A program made the position numbers and the translations under genes. From Xiphydria camelus (lineage: Eukaryota; Arthropoda; Insecta; Hymenoptera; Xiphydriidae), in contig OY783192.1 of NCBI GenBank assembly GCA_963678675.1, forward strand, positions 37,789,250-37,853,249: a stretch of DNA of 64,000 bases. The letters run 5' to 3'. This document shows positions 1 through 12,452 of this stretch, piece by piece. The notes beneath the pieces are model-generated. The model saw nothing but the letters and a program-made list of their open reading frames with translations. It did not search any database and was not told where the DNA came from. Positions within the stretch are counted from its first letter, which is position 1, and each line of letters begins with the position of its first letter.

Positions 1-574
1 TTCGCGTTGACGACGAGTGCGCAAGAAGAATTTTTCCACTTCATTTTTTGTCAATGGCTTACGTTCACAGTGACACGAAGTTTCATCGATTTTTGAAATC
101 TGCCGCATTGATGTTGACGTAAAATAAATGTACACTGACTTTTTTGGCGACTCTCTATCGATTTAAGTACACGTAAGAATCAATGTAATTTGAAAATAGG
201 ATCGCGCGAGCAATAGGTATGATAGTGATACCTTTAACGTTCGATAAATAAAATCGACGTATAAAAGCCAAGTGGCTCGCCGTGACAATTTATTCGTCCG
301 ATTCCAAAGCGTCCTATCAAATGTCAAATTTAGAACTCGCGAAAAAATTGTCTTCATTTGAGAAGCGACGCGATGTATTGAGCAATGGATGACAAGAAAT
401 AATGCCAACATGTGATATAGTAATTATGCATTTCAGGTCCGCTATCGCATTATCGATTGATTATCCCGTAACATGTCTGTCTCGTAGATATTAAGAGTAT
501 CTTCCAACGATAAATGAGAATGTGGATATCACTTGACAAGATCACGTCGATCTGTCCAGAAAATAGTTGCGAGA

Positions 575-3500
575 ATGCCGACTACGAAATTGACGTTGGT
601 TTCGGTTGCACTGAGTCTTTCAATCTCGACGAGTGGTGAGTATTCGCATTGAGAATACGTTGTTAAAGCGATTTAAGAAGAATATACGAACGCCGAGTAA
701 TGGGATCAAGGATATTATATTACGTATCGTGCCGTTATATTGATAACGCGCTTCGATTTCATCGATACAGCTCAAGAGCCGAGGAGAGTTCTACCGACCG
801 CGCTGGAAGTTCGAGAGGGGGAAGATATGCAATTGCATCTGACGAAAAAATTCCAAAACGAAGCGTCGTGTTACGTGAAGACATCGAAATTGGTCAGTTA
901 CAACACGAAGGACTCGAAGGGCTTGGACGACAGGATAAGTCACTGGTCCGAGGATGGAGAATGCGGGGTGATCGTGAATAACGTCCGGAAGGAAGACGAT
1001 GGACGATGGAGACTGACGTCTAAAAGTGGCAACAAAACTATCGTCGACGTCGTTGACGTGACAATTCTCGGTACGCGTCCATGCGTCGGAATACGTTGCG
1101 TTAGCGGGGATCGCGCGAAGGGAGGACAATTACGGGGAATTTCAAACGATTTCAGACAGACCGAACCTATCCACGGCGGAAATTTCCATTTTTAGCGGAT
1201 TGGAGTACGATTTCAGTTTGGCGGATCACCAAAATTATTGTACGGTAAGGAGAATAGGGGGTTTAGCGCACGTTTTTGCGACTAGAAGTCGCCGAAGGGA
1301 AAGAAAGAGTATTCGAAACAATCGAATCGCAGCGAAATTTGACGACGAAACGAACAATTCATTCCTTAAAGAACATGTATCGTTCGCAGGTGAAACATCC
1401 TCTCAGTGAGGACACATCTTTGATGATGGATGACTGTCAGGTAAAGCTGAATAACCCGACGATAGCCGACGAGGGAGAATGGGCGGCACAAATCGGAGTA
1501 GACGGACAGATTCACGAAGTAATCAAGAGGACGCGGCTCAATATTGTCCGTAAGTTCGGTGAACGTTAATGGTATAATTTGCTATTTGTTTTTAATTGTC
1601 GCAATTTAAATAACGAAGGAAAATCAGTGGAGGTATTTCCAGGAAATTCGAATCTCTTAAATCGATTTCAAAGGCAAAAATCTGTTCAGTCACTCGAAAT
1701 TTCCCAGAATTTTCCGACCGCTGGATACCCCGGACTTACCGAATTATTCGTTAACTTTTGACAGAATCGCAAGTAGACGCTGGATACAATTCAACCGAAA
1801 ACTTCAAGTACTTGTATCTCTTCTGCAATGTCGTCAATGAAAACGGACCCTTGAAACTTTGCAGATTCGTCAGACCCGACGTGAAACAAGTATCGCGCGT
1901 ATCGGAAAAAGATGTTTAAAAAAAAACTCATTTCGAGTACCAGCTCTTGACTCGAATAAACTTGTCCCAATCTTTCTCTACATTTCACAGACAGCTTTCC
2001 GACCGAAGGATGGTTTGCGCAAAGGAAGATATGGATATTACGGATCGGGACTCGCTGACGGAGAGTGTGGACTATCGATAGAGTCTCCGGAAGCCGAAGA
2101 CTACGGCCGATGGCAATGTACTTTGCAACTAGAAGAGGGATCGCCGTTCGGATCGTTCATCACGGTATCTCAAACTTCGAGCAGCAAAGCAGATGTAATA
2201 AGTACGAAATAATCGAGAACAGAAACGCTACGAATTGCTTTGCAAAAAGAACCTATCGAATATATGCGAGTGTTAGCGCGTATAAACAACCCGATTGTTT
2301 TGCTATACCGAAAGCGATAACGGTTTTATTTATCCGATATGTCGTTTCACGCGTGGCTCGGCGTGCGCGTAATTCAATTCCTTCGGAGCATTTCGTTGTT
2401 TCCTGGCTACCACGGCGAATTATAATATGACACCCAGGAGCAAATATACCCCGTAGGAATTGCCACTAATTATAGAGGAAAAAGAACCGTCGATTCGCTC
2501 CGAATAAATCGGTGCCGTGCTATTTCAGCTCGAGTCACACCAACAACGTCCGTAATGACACAAGTTGGAAAAGCTCTGAGGCTCGAATGCTCGGCGAATG
2601 TTGCTCTGAGCTACTGTTGGTTCTCGGGACCAAACGATATCATACTTAAGCCGTGGCCGTCGATTACGGAGTTTCGAAACAACTATCGGTAACGCGTACA
2701 AGTTTCCAAAAGTATTTAGACATCGAAATCTAACGAAGTGAAAACTTCGGATTGAATCAAATTGAAAGTCTCCCGTTCCCATAGCTACACGGGTAATGGA
2801 TTTGGCACTGGCTCGTGCGGAGTGGAAATAGAAGTCGCGGAAGAAGGACATACTGGCGCATGGTCGTGCCACATGGGACCTGCTCTTCCGGGGATCGAAT
2901 TAAAATCCTTCTTAGACGTTAAAATCACGGGTTCGTGTTCTTCTCTCGTAGTCGAATTCTTCGGGACTCGTGTTATTACAAATTTGCTTTACTTCAGAGA
3001 CACCGTTAGCCGCGATACCGAATGTTCTGCTCGTGGAAAGGATCGGTGATGCGATTCGTCTAACGTGTCGTACGGTTCCCGACAAAGTGGCGCTGCGTTA
3101 TTGCCGATTTTACTCGCCGGACAACGTCGGATATCACGTTAACGAGGACATCACGAAAGAAAGGTAATCGAGGGCAGGACTAACCGAGCATCGCAAAAGT
3201 AACGAAGAAGAGGGAGAGAGAGTTGACGAGAAATTTTTCTCGCAACGGGAGACTAATCGGATGGCGAGGAATATATTCTATTGATTTTCGCAGATCTCTT
3301 CTTTCGGGTAACACCAGCTTCTGGTTCACCGGAAGTAGCACGAATTTCGGAGATTGCGTATTGAACATCGGCGCGGTTACGGAAAATCACATCGGAAATT
3401 GGACCTGCGCTGCAAGGATCGAAGGAGACGCACAGGACGAAGCGTTTGATATCGTTCGAGTTCAACTTCGTGATAAGCAAAATGGTATTTTTCACCTTGC

Positions 3501-3944
3501 ATTCGTCTACGTTAAAGTCTCTCTATACGATTCTGGTCGTTACAAGAAACATTTTGTTTAACGAACAGACGGATCGGCGAAAGACGCCACGGCTTCGGCT
3601 GGATTTGGTATGATTATGGGGATCGTGCTTGGATCGATTATTGTGATGTTTGCGGCATTTTTGGGGGTGCAAAAGTACAGACGATACCGGAGACAGCTCA
3701 CGGTAAGCGGGAAGTGATGTTGTATATTTTTTTAGCTAGTAGGCAATGAAGTGGAAAAAGTTGTTAGCGCGTCGACACACGCGCCTTCGTTGAAATAATT
3801 GCCGAGCCGATTTTCAGGACCTCGCGGCGAAGCGAATTTTTAAGCATCTATTTCCCTCTACAGGAACTCGAGAGTAATTCGATCGACAGTGGCGATGTCT
3901 ACCCGGATGATATATTTATGCGAACCGAGAGAAATTTCAATTAG
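575..3944 (+). CDS. Fasciclin-III-type Ig-domain cell-surface protein
   Basis: Eleven exons join in phase: 575-635, 771-1070, 1286-1549, 1765-1889, 1991-2201, 2529-2688, 2785-2930, 2998-3163, 3294-3484, 3569-3702, 3864-3944 (612 residues). A signal peptide starting MPTTKLTLVSVALSLSIS is followed by five atypical Ig domains. The later four are each mainly built from one or two exons and most show a G-x-C-G/V motif before a G-x-W-x-C strand (GECGLSI/GRWQC, GSCGVEI/GAWSC, GDCVLNI/GNWTC). This resembles the first Ig domain of Drosophila Fas3. A single membrane helix (GMIMGIVLGSIIVMFAAFL) leads to a short basic and acidic tail. The product is probably a type I cell-surface adhesion or recognition molecule; the ligand is unknown. 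The Ig family is clear, but identity with Fas3 itself is uncertain because the domain number differs. The tail may have a second form (see 4079-4147). Confidence 0.75.
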
Positions 3945-4078
3945 AACACTTGCAAATACCGTACACATGTACGAATTGCTCTACCGAAAACGGTGCGAGA
4001 ACTCTCGACACTCGTTAGATTGGGTCACACGACGTTCGAAGAAACTGATTATTTTTCACCCCCTCTCCTTTTTCTAGG

Positions 4079-4147
4079 TATGTAACTGATATTCGACGCT
4101 ATACTCTGGACTTGCCGTGCCGCGAACAAGACTCGTGCGAGGAATAG
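4079..4147 (+). other. Possible alternative last exon of the Ig-domain gene
   Basis: A pyrimidine tract ending in ctag precedes an open stretch reading YVTDIRRYTLDLPC and ending at a stop at 4145-4147. It looks like a cytoplasmic tail. It needs a phase-2 donor upstream, and I could not find one in exon 3864-3944, so its connection is unresolved. Confidence 0.3.
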
Positions 4148-7100
4148 AATGACGAAAGTGTTCGCTCACCGGAGATGATCGACGTTGGCGTCTGTGAGGC
4201 GGTATACATCATCCAGGAAAATCGGTGTAATCCAGGGTCACCGAAAGCACTGACACTGAAATAAAACACGACGCGTTTAAAATAATACAGACTAAGTAAA
4301 CTCAGACATGGCCAGAAAGCACGACGTACTCGAGTAAAAAGCAAACTGGAAATCGAGTAATAGCAATAAAGACCAGGGTAATGTTGACGAAAGAGTTTGG
4401 TCCTTTCGATCGGTAATTAATGTTAATTCTCCGCTTTGCGTATGCTCGATAACAATTTCGACTCACCTTTTAAATCACTAGAACACACCGTTACACGAAC
4501 TCGCACCTGTAACAAACATTTATAAGATGCGTCAGAAATGTTTGCATTTTTCTTCCAAATAATTACGCGCATGGCGTTGAAAAAGGTCGAATATACGCGA
4601 AGTTGCCTGCGCGTATAGGAATGCAGAAAGAAGGAACGAAACGACCCTTGGATAAAAGGAAGGTTTTAAAACGAAATCAAATTTACTCGGCAATAAGAAA
4701 TGTCTCATTTATTAATCCTTAATCTCAAACGTTGAGTTCGTTGCGATTTTAAGTTGACCCCTGCATTTAACAGAGACTCGCAGATACAGTTACGGAGTTG
4801 AATTCGAACGTCATTTCAAGGGCATTTTAAAAACGAATAAATAAAAATATTTGCATGTCCCTTGCAAAACAAAGTGCCGGCTTCGGAGTTGTCGGCAAGG
4901 CTGAGGGGAAGGGTTAATCTAAGCCGGTGTTATTCAATTAAATTAATCTTATCAACCCTTATCGCGGCGGGCTCCTCTGAGCTATCTCGCGCACTTGACC
5001 TTGCACCTGATATATCATTTACATTCGTACCGGGAGAAATTGATTTCAAAATTATATATTGTGCGAGTGAGAATGTCGGCGCAACCCTTACGAAGGTAAT
5101 AGAGTCCCTCTTCCTCGAACTCTCTCTGTACTTTGCAAAATTCCTTTGTCATAATGGTGTGCGCGTGCAACGGGAATACTCTTACGCGTTCACTGATATT
5201 ATTGCATCTCTGCATTCTCTACTCCGATGATTCTACATCAATTTGTTTACTTTCGCCCCGTATTTTTACAATTAACTCTTTCAGCCTAAACTTCATATAT
5301 TGAACCTGAACTTCTAATAATATACAGAGAGAAAGAATTCGTTGGCCTATTAAAAATTACTTGCGAGGTCACAGACATAATTATCTATTTAGATCAATTT
5401 GATATTTTTTTCATATTAATTAAATATGTCTTCCTGGCAATCACATACTATTTCAAATGATTGGATCTGAGATATCAAATTGACGTATTAAACGATTTCA
5501 TTGATATAAATCAATAATTACTCGCGAACCGGTAAGTAACTTTCAGTATATCTATATTAGATCCAACTAATTCTTTTTCTCTGTGAGAAAAGACTACTGA
5601 CAAGGCTACTGACTAGGACTCGCGGGGACTCACGGATTCGGAATGAGCTACACGGGTTATTAAAATCGAGTATGTTGTAAAACTAGAGAAAAAGTGGAAA
5701 AAGAAGATTACGAAAAGTTCATACGCAAAAAAGCGGACCGAGGAACGTTCGCGAACAGCCTTTGGTAGACGTACTTAGTTTTAGGAAACTATAGCTTCCT
5801 TCGTGACAGCTTCTCCGTTTCTTAGCCGCGACCACTCGATCATGCTTGGGGGATTTCCAACGAATGGATTACCGTAATTATTAACGCTAAATTTCTCTAA
5901 TTAAACGGAAAACATAACGACCGAAGTACGTCTTGTCTCTAACCGGCCCGGGCTTCTCGGAGCATGCGCAGTAACGTGGCGTGATGTGCGCGATGAGCCG
6001 CCAACAAAATGGCGTCGCGAAAAGCGCGGGAAGAGAGTTGAGGTTTTTCGGAAGTAGGGGGAGCTCGTATCGGCCGTGAGCTATAGTCCATTCGCTGTAA
6101 CTATTTAACTTTTTAACGTAATAAAAGCTCGTACAAAAAATGGAATAACATTCCACACAAACGATGCGTACCGTTCTTTATCGTATCTAAATATCATCCA
6201 ATTACCGTAGAATTAATTCGACTATCCACTAAAAAATACACACAAATGCCAATCTATAAAATCCGGAACTTGAACCGCGCATTTATAGCGCACCCGTAAT
6301 CAAACCATTTTTTTGCCCTTATTTTATACTTTATAGACCCCCGTAATGCCTGCAAATCTCTAATATAAACGCAGGAGCCAACTTTTGGAACGTTCCGTAT
6401 TTTCGAGATCACAAAATCATCTTTTAGTACCGATGGAATTAATAATTTATCCAAGTATATTTCATGTACGTACCTTTCGTCGAACGATCGAAAGGTCGAT
6501 CAGTTTCCGAAAAAAATAATATGCCTGTTAAACGCATTTCCCTTTGTTATAACCGTTATAACCTATGACAATGGAGCAATGATCGCGGCTGTGCGGAGAC
6601 TCGATAGTTGCAACGAGTTCGAAATGATGACGCCATATTTCACTGTATCGATTTATCGAAATCTAAATGTAGAATATAATATACGCGTCGCCGTATATTC
6701 CATATAAATTCGCGTGAAACGAGAAAGGGAGGTGTAAGAAAGACCGTCGCTTTGAAACTTCCACCATCGATATCAAATGAGAGTCAATCGAAGGTTCGTT
6801 TTACGGATATTCATTTGACGTCAGCCGCATCCGGTCATTATCCCCAAACGACTTAGCAGAATGCACAGGTGACACTTCTGTAGTCGACATCAAGCGGTGC
6901 GCACCGTTGGCCGTTGAACCGTACACACGGTCGGTGAAATTCTCCTGTGGTATGGATTATGTCATCGGGGGATTCCAGTGATCGTTCTATCGTTATTTAG
7001 TTATTTACAATTAGACAAAGCATTGGGATTTTTGATTTGTTAAAAACGTCAAACGATATTATTGTTCGCGAGAGAGATTGACCACATTGGAAAAAGTTTT

Positions 7101-7458
7101 TGATATCATAGCGTCACACGTTTCGTATCGCGTCACTGTCGCGTTCTTTAACAATTGGAACTTGAAAATGGCTGCAGCAATGTTTTGAGGTAAATACAGT
7201 TATTTGTCGTAGATAAACATTATCGACCGAGTTTATTCAAACAAAATTTTGGCTAGGTTAAATCACCAATGAAAATGACCAAAATACTACGTCCTTTCAA
7301 GCCGTGAGTCTATTCAATCTCTCGAGCGAAAACGAAACGGAGGACGAAGATTTGTCTAATTCTCTGGCAATTGTAACGTCTCAAGACAACGACGGTTGAA
7401 CAATGAGTAGAATCACGCAGTAAGCTATCTTCTCTCTTTGATTTCTACTTTCGTTTAG
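4148..7458. other. Intergenic, no convincing gene; promoter-like GC-rich patch
   Basis: This is mostly AT-rich sequence with stops in all frames. The open frame at 4862-5230 has no recognisable protein features and unlike-coding composition. A GC-rich patch at about 5940-6070 carries an NRF1/Ewg-like palindrome (gcatgcgcag near 5963) and a YY1/Pho-like aaaatggcg near 6006, as in housekeeping promoters. From about 7150 the sequence probably contains 5' exons of the downstream helicase: a good donor (gag|gtaaat, near 7190), an acceptor (ctag, near 7256) and an acidic open stretch (SENETEDEDLSNS, about 7325-7365). Confidence 0.5.
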
Positions 7459-10400
7459 ACGAAATGTTAAGCGATAAAACTGTCAAACTTTCCAGGAAAT
7501 GTACCAGCATCGGCATGGCACCGAGACTGCATCTGTTCGATTATGCGATACCTCTTGTCATTCGAAATATATTTCTCAAAAAAATGGCACTCTCGCCTGA
7601 AACAAATGCGAAAGAACGAGAGTTTATCGAAATAGTTAACAACTTATCCACGACGGTCAAAGAGTTGCGTTCCCATGACTATGTATACATGTTGACATTT
7701 TTGTTACACTTGGAAGAGATGCAAAATAACATACAGATGCAAGAATTTGATATGGAACAGAAAATCAACTTATCAACTCAAAGAGGAGAAGTTACCCTTC
7801 ATGTACCTGGATTGACGGAAGAGAGACCCTCCGTCCACATAGGCGACGAAGTCATATTGTCTGCAATGACGGGATCTAATGTGTGCGTCTCCAGAGTCTC
7901 GTACGTCGGCATGAATTGGTTGAGGGTTACGGTCTCTAAAAAGTAAGTTCCTCGTTCGTCAAAGCGCATCAGTCGCTTTTACTCGGAAGATTCTCGAGAG
8001 TAATTAGAACTCGATGATATCGGAAGAAGTAATAATAGCAGTAATATTTCTCCTTAAGGTTCATCAAGAAATTCGACCCGAACGTAATGTACAAAATCAG
8101 ATTCCGTTGGCCAAATTGGACCATGCGATGCTGCCACTACGCGATTAAACTGATCAACAAGTACAAGCTGACGCCCATGTTATTTCCGAAGTTGACGATC
8201 AATTATAACCGGCCGAAACCGTAAGTCTTCAAAGTCAACTTCTCGATTGCAATGTACTTTTATTCGTTTCATTCAACTCTGTTTGTTATACGTCGATCTT
8301 TATATCTCTTCAAGTATCGAGAGCTTCTTCAACCGAAATATCCATGGCAATCCGGAGCAGGTACAGGCGATCGAAAATATCATAGCACGCACGGCTCATC
8401 CCGCGCCTTACATATTGTTTGGCCCACCGGGAACGGGGAAAACCGCGACGCTGGTAGAAGCCATATGTCAGGTACGCGTCCAACCACTGATCCGTCCGTA
8501 TCGCTAATCGTCCTTCGATCCTATCATGTATTCGTCCTACGTAGATCTGGCGGAATAAACCTTCGAGTCACATTCTCGTTTGCACCCCGTCGAACGCAGC
8601 GGCGGACGAAATCACGAAGCGATTGCTGGTACACATCCCCGCGTACGATATCTATCGAATGTACGGGCCCTCGAGGGACAGGTAAGAGTCGCGACGTATC
8701 TACTCGTGCTCCAGCTCTTCGCTCAACAACGTTTCCGCCGAACGCTGAACCCAGAAATTGAAATAAAAGAACCAATCGTGCTCAGTCATTTGAAGAGAGG
8801 TGACTGGTTATAGCGATCGTCCGAGACTCTGGTAGTTTCTGTCGACGCAGCGCGAATTTCTACCGCAGACTTATCAAATTGCCCTCCTTCCAGTAAAGAC
8901 GTGGACGAAAGTATTCATCCCTGCTCGAATATGATCGACGACGAAGTTATATTCCTGCCGAAAAGTCTGTTGATACTCAAGAAAGTCGTCATCAGCACTT
9001 TGATATCGTGCACACGGTAAGTTTTCCACTTTCTTCGACGATTAACGCGTTCCTAACGACGTCAACGAATCCAGCGCGCGAATACGAAGAAATCCTTTTA
9101 CATTTATTTCGTACACCACCCCCAGATTACTCGCACTGCAGCTGCGAGAGAACCACTTCTCGTATGTGATCTTGGACGAAGCCGGTCAGGCGATGGAATC
9201 CGAGACATTGATACCGTTGTGTTTGATGAGTGGCGTCGACGAGGGCCACATCGGTAAGCTGCAGGGCCAAGTCGTCATTGCCGGAGATCCCATGCAATTG
9301 GGCCCCGTGATTCAGTGCAAACAAGCGGAGCATCTACTCGGTGAGCTTGGTTGTGATTTCTCTTTCGCTATTTCATCACGTGGACCGATGTTGGGAAACG
9401 CGTTGGCTTGACTAGGCAGATTTCGCTGACATCCCCTTCCAGGAACATCCATGCTCGAACGATTGATGGCACAGTGCCCTTTGTACAAAAGGAACGAGGA
9501 CTCGCTGTACAATGAGACTTACATCACGAAACTGGTGCGAAATTATCGCAGCCACGAAGCGATCTTGCACGTGCCAAATTCGCTCTTCTACGAGAACGAG
9601 TTGCGAGTTTGCGGCGGCGAGGCCATTCGCGCGGCAGAGAACTGGCCGCACTTGACGAAGAAGTCTTTCCCGGTGATTTTCCATGCCGTGACGGGGCAGG
9701 AGTTACGGGAAAGCTACTCGCCCAGTGTCTTCAACAAGGCGGAGCTCAACGTGATAATGCGTTACTTGAAGAAGCTGGTGGGAAGCCCCATGGGAAGGAA
9801 GAAGCTGGAGCAAAAGGATATCGGTATTGTAACGCCGTACAAACTGCAGCGCGCAAAAATTCATGAAATGCTTCGCGTTAGAAATTACGAGGAAGTCTCC
9901 GTTGGTACCGTTGAGACCTTCCAAGGACAAGAAAGAGACGTGATCATTCTGTCGACCGTGCGATCCGTTCTGTTCACGAATAAAGGGCGTCATCATATCG
10001 GGTTCCTTTCCAATCCGAAGGTAGGAACGCAACAGAGACGCGTCGATCGGTTCGCACCGCTTGCGAAACGCGCATTCGTACCATCACGCGTTCTTTTCTT
10101 CCGATACAGAGATTCAACGTAGCGATGACGCGTGCGAAAGCTCTTCTCGTTGTAGTGGGAAACCCAAAGATCCTTCAAGTGGATCAGTATTGGCGAGAGT
10201 TCCTAGAGTATTGTGTGCGTAACGGTGCGTGTACCGGAGAGCCATTTACGCTCAAACCCAGAATGTCCAAGACGGAAATCGGGAAGTTGATCGGCAAGAA
10301 ACACATCGTTAAGAAGTATTGGGATTGCAATCAAAAGCTGATGCTCGACGACATTATTTCGCCGACGAATTCGGACGTCTCATCGTTACCGTTGACGCGC

Positions 10401-10836
10401 AGACGCAGGTTCCCGAAGAAGTTGCAGGACGAGGATACCAGCGATGACTCGATCATCGCGCAAAGGGAACGAGACCGTTCCATCGCGATATTTGATTCCG
10501 GTATGTCGAAAAAGCTAGGATTTCATCGCAATCGATTCCCGGTAGCGAACGGTAGATGATTCCCGTTATTAATCTCGAATCGATCCTTCAGCTATTTCAG
10601 ATATGGACATCCTCAGCAGTTCCGGCAGTAATGTCATAGCCGATGAAGATCTGATGGACGCCGAAGACTGGGCTGACAGCGAAGACAGTGAAAGCACCAG
10701 TGACGACACGGATAGCGAACGGTTCTTCAACGGTAGCGAAGCGAAAACGGACAGCACCGTACTGATCACCGAGAAGATGCGCAATCTCGCGTTGTCCTCA
10801 GCGGGTAACGCGAAATGTCGCAATCCGCTATGGTAG
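7459..10836 (+). CDS. armi: MOV10/Armitage-type SF1 RNA helicase
   Basis: Exons 7459-7942, 8059-8220, 8315-8471, 8545-8681, 8894-9016, 9126-9340, 9443-10020, 10110-10500 and 10601-10836 join in phase (825 residues from the Met at 7464). All Upf1-like motifs are present: Walker [16 protein letters not shown], motif Ia [13 protein letters not shown] box [44 protein letters not shown] and [19 protein letters not shown]. The C-terminal tail is acidic and serine-rich. Proteins of this type are ATP-dependent RNA helicases of small-RNA pathways; Armitage/MOV10L1 acts in piRNA loading and MOV10 in RNA silencing. The true N-terminus lies further upstream: the exon at 7459 begins after a strong acceptor with one codon base carried over. 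The symbol armi is the best guess between the two family members. Confidence 0.82.
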
Positions 10837-11444
10837 CATTCGAAGGAAAACTACACGGTCGGAAATATGCAAATTGCATTACATATTCCTGGATTATAGC
10901 GATGAAAATTAATTTTTCTTTTCGAGAGATCGTTTGCGCGAGGTGTACAGTGCTTTTTTTTCTTTTTCACGCATTTTACAGTTCTCTCTACTTCTTAAAA
11001 CGTAACAGTGATTTAGTGAAGTCTCTGTTACGCTCGTAATCATTAGCAATCTCGTAGCTGTTTACTAACGCAGGCTGCAAGAGAGAGCGCCGCAAAAAGT
11101 ATCGCAACACGGAACGTAGTTACCGCTCCTAGATTTAAGTTAAGTATTTAGTAGACGAAAAGCAATGGCTGTAGCTGGTGTACAAAGCCTTTTGACGACA
11201 GACGAATTGTCATTTGTATAGGCGAAGTTAGTCACGGCGATTAAGTGTCTTATCACGTTATCCCGACCGTACGGTATTGCATATCGATATGAAGACGGGA
11301 AGACTGTAGGTAGGATGAATCTGTGATAGCTATCATCGATTTATCTTTATAATCATTGTGAACTATATCGCGCGTTGTTACCAATTGTGCTGTTATGCAG
11401 ATTCTTTATTTTATGAAACTTTTATACAGATATTCTAACTTTTG

Positions 11445-11450
11445 AATAAA
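11445..11450 (+). terminator. Poly(A) signal of the helicase gene
   Basis: AATAAA lies about 600 bases after the helicase stop codon, in AT-rich sequence with no other gene before it. It is the most likely 3' end of that transcript. Confidence 0.5.
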
Positions 11451-11799
11451 GAGAATAAGACTTGACCTTGTGTTGCGCGTTAAATTATTACATGTGTGTG
11501 CGCGCGCTTACACCACACGCAAGGATTTTCGACGCGCGTTTAGTTTTCTTTTTTTTCGTGAACCCTCAATACAAATAATTATTGCACCGGTGCATCCTAC
11601 TGATAGGGTGTGTGTAGATGCAGTAGTAACCGCTTTTGATTGACGCCAAAAAAGAGTAACAATTTTTGAAGTTCAGTTCCAGGGTAGACCGCTAAATGAC
11701 GTTTCCACCTACGAAAATCAGCCCCTCGTATCCTGGTGTACACACATGCGAGTAAGAAATCTGGTCGAGGAATTTAAATGGAGCCGGCGTAGTTGAGCT

Positions 11800-12005
11800 G
11801 TACGCCCGGGGTCACGGATTCTGTCGCTATTAACTTTCTAAAATGTCATTTTTAAACATACTAGCCAATGAACAATTAATTCTCATGTCCTCGTTGGCTA
11901 CGGTGGCGTTTATCCTCGTTAATGAAGTCATGAGGATCGATTAACACGTTTAAAAATAACATTTTAAAAAGTCACCAGCGACAGAATCCGTGACCCCGAG
12001 TGTAC
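11800..12005. mobile_element. MITE family A, full copy (gtac-cccggg termini)
   Basis: The left end gtacgcccggggtcacgg mirrors the right end ccgtgaccccgagtgtac, with inner arms (attctgtcgct / agcgacagaat, then aaaatgtcatttttaaac / gtttaaaaataacatttt) continuing the inverted repeat. The element is about 206 bp with no coding capacity. A related copy lies at 57823-58039 and a half copy at 14612-14714. Confidence 0.8.
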
Positions 12006-12452
12006 GTGAGTGTCTACAAAATCTACCTACTCGCACGCCAGTCAAACTTGACTGGCGTGACAGTAGTCTCGACTGAATCCACGGCAGACAGATTTTCTGC
12101 TCGCATGTGTATGAGGAGAACGTAAAGAGCGAGGAGGTACTTCGCTTCACCAAAGACCCGTTCACATCGAATCGCGCGAACCTCACACATGGATCAATTT
12201 ATGTGAACTGGTATTTCTAAGAGACGACGGATCGCACGGGAGCACCTAAATTGTATACGTTTCGTAAAAGAACACATAATTCGAATAAAATATGGCTTAA
12301 AAGTGCGCCGGAGCTCAATGTAGTTCGTTCAGTTGGTTATCGCTGTACGAACGAGTAACGGTCGAGCTCGTCGTTTACGATTTCCGTCGACCTCCTGTTT
12401 TTAGGTTAGACTGTCAATAAGAAACGCTTCCTCGACGCGAGGACGAAGAATA

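Noticed and set aside
1192..1244. Extra exon between Ig exons 2 and 3 (LEYDFSLADHQNYCT)
   Set aside because: Its acceptor phase does not match exon 771-1070, while direct joining to 1286 is in phase and keeps a normal linker.
4862..5230. 122-codon plus-strand open frame in the gap before the helicase
   Set aside because: No domain, no splice partners, and no promoter directly upstream.
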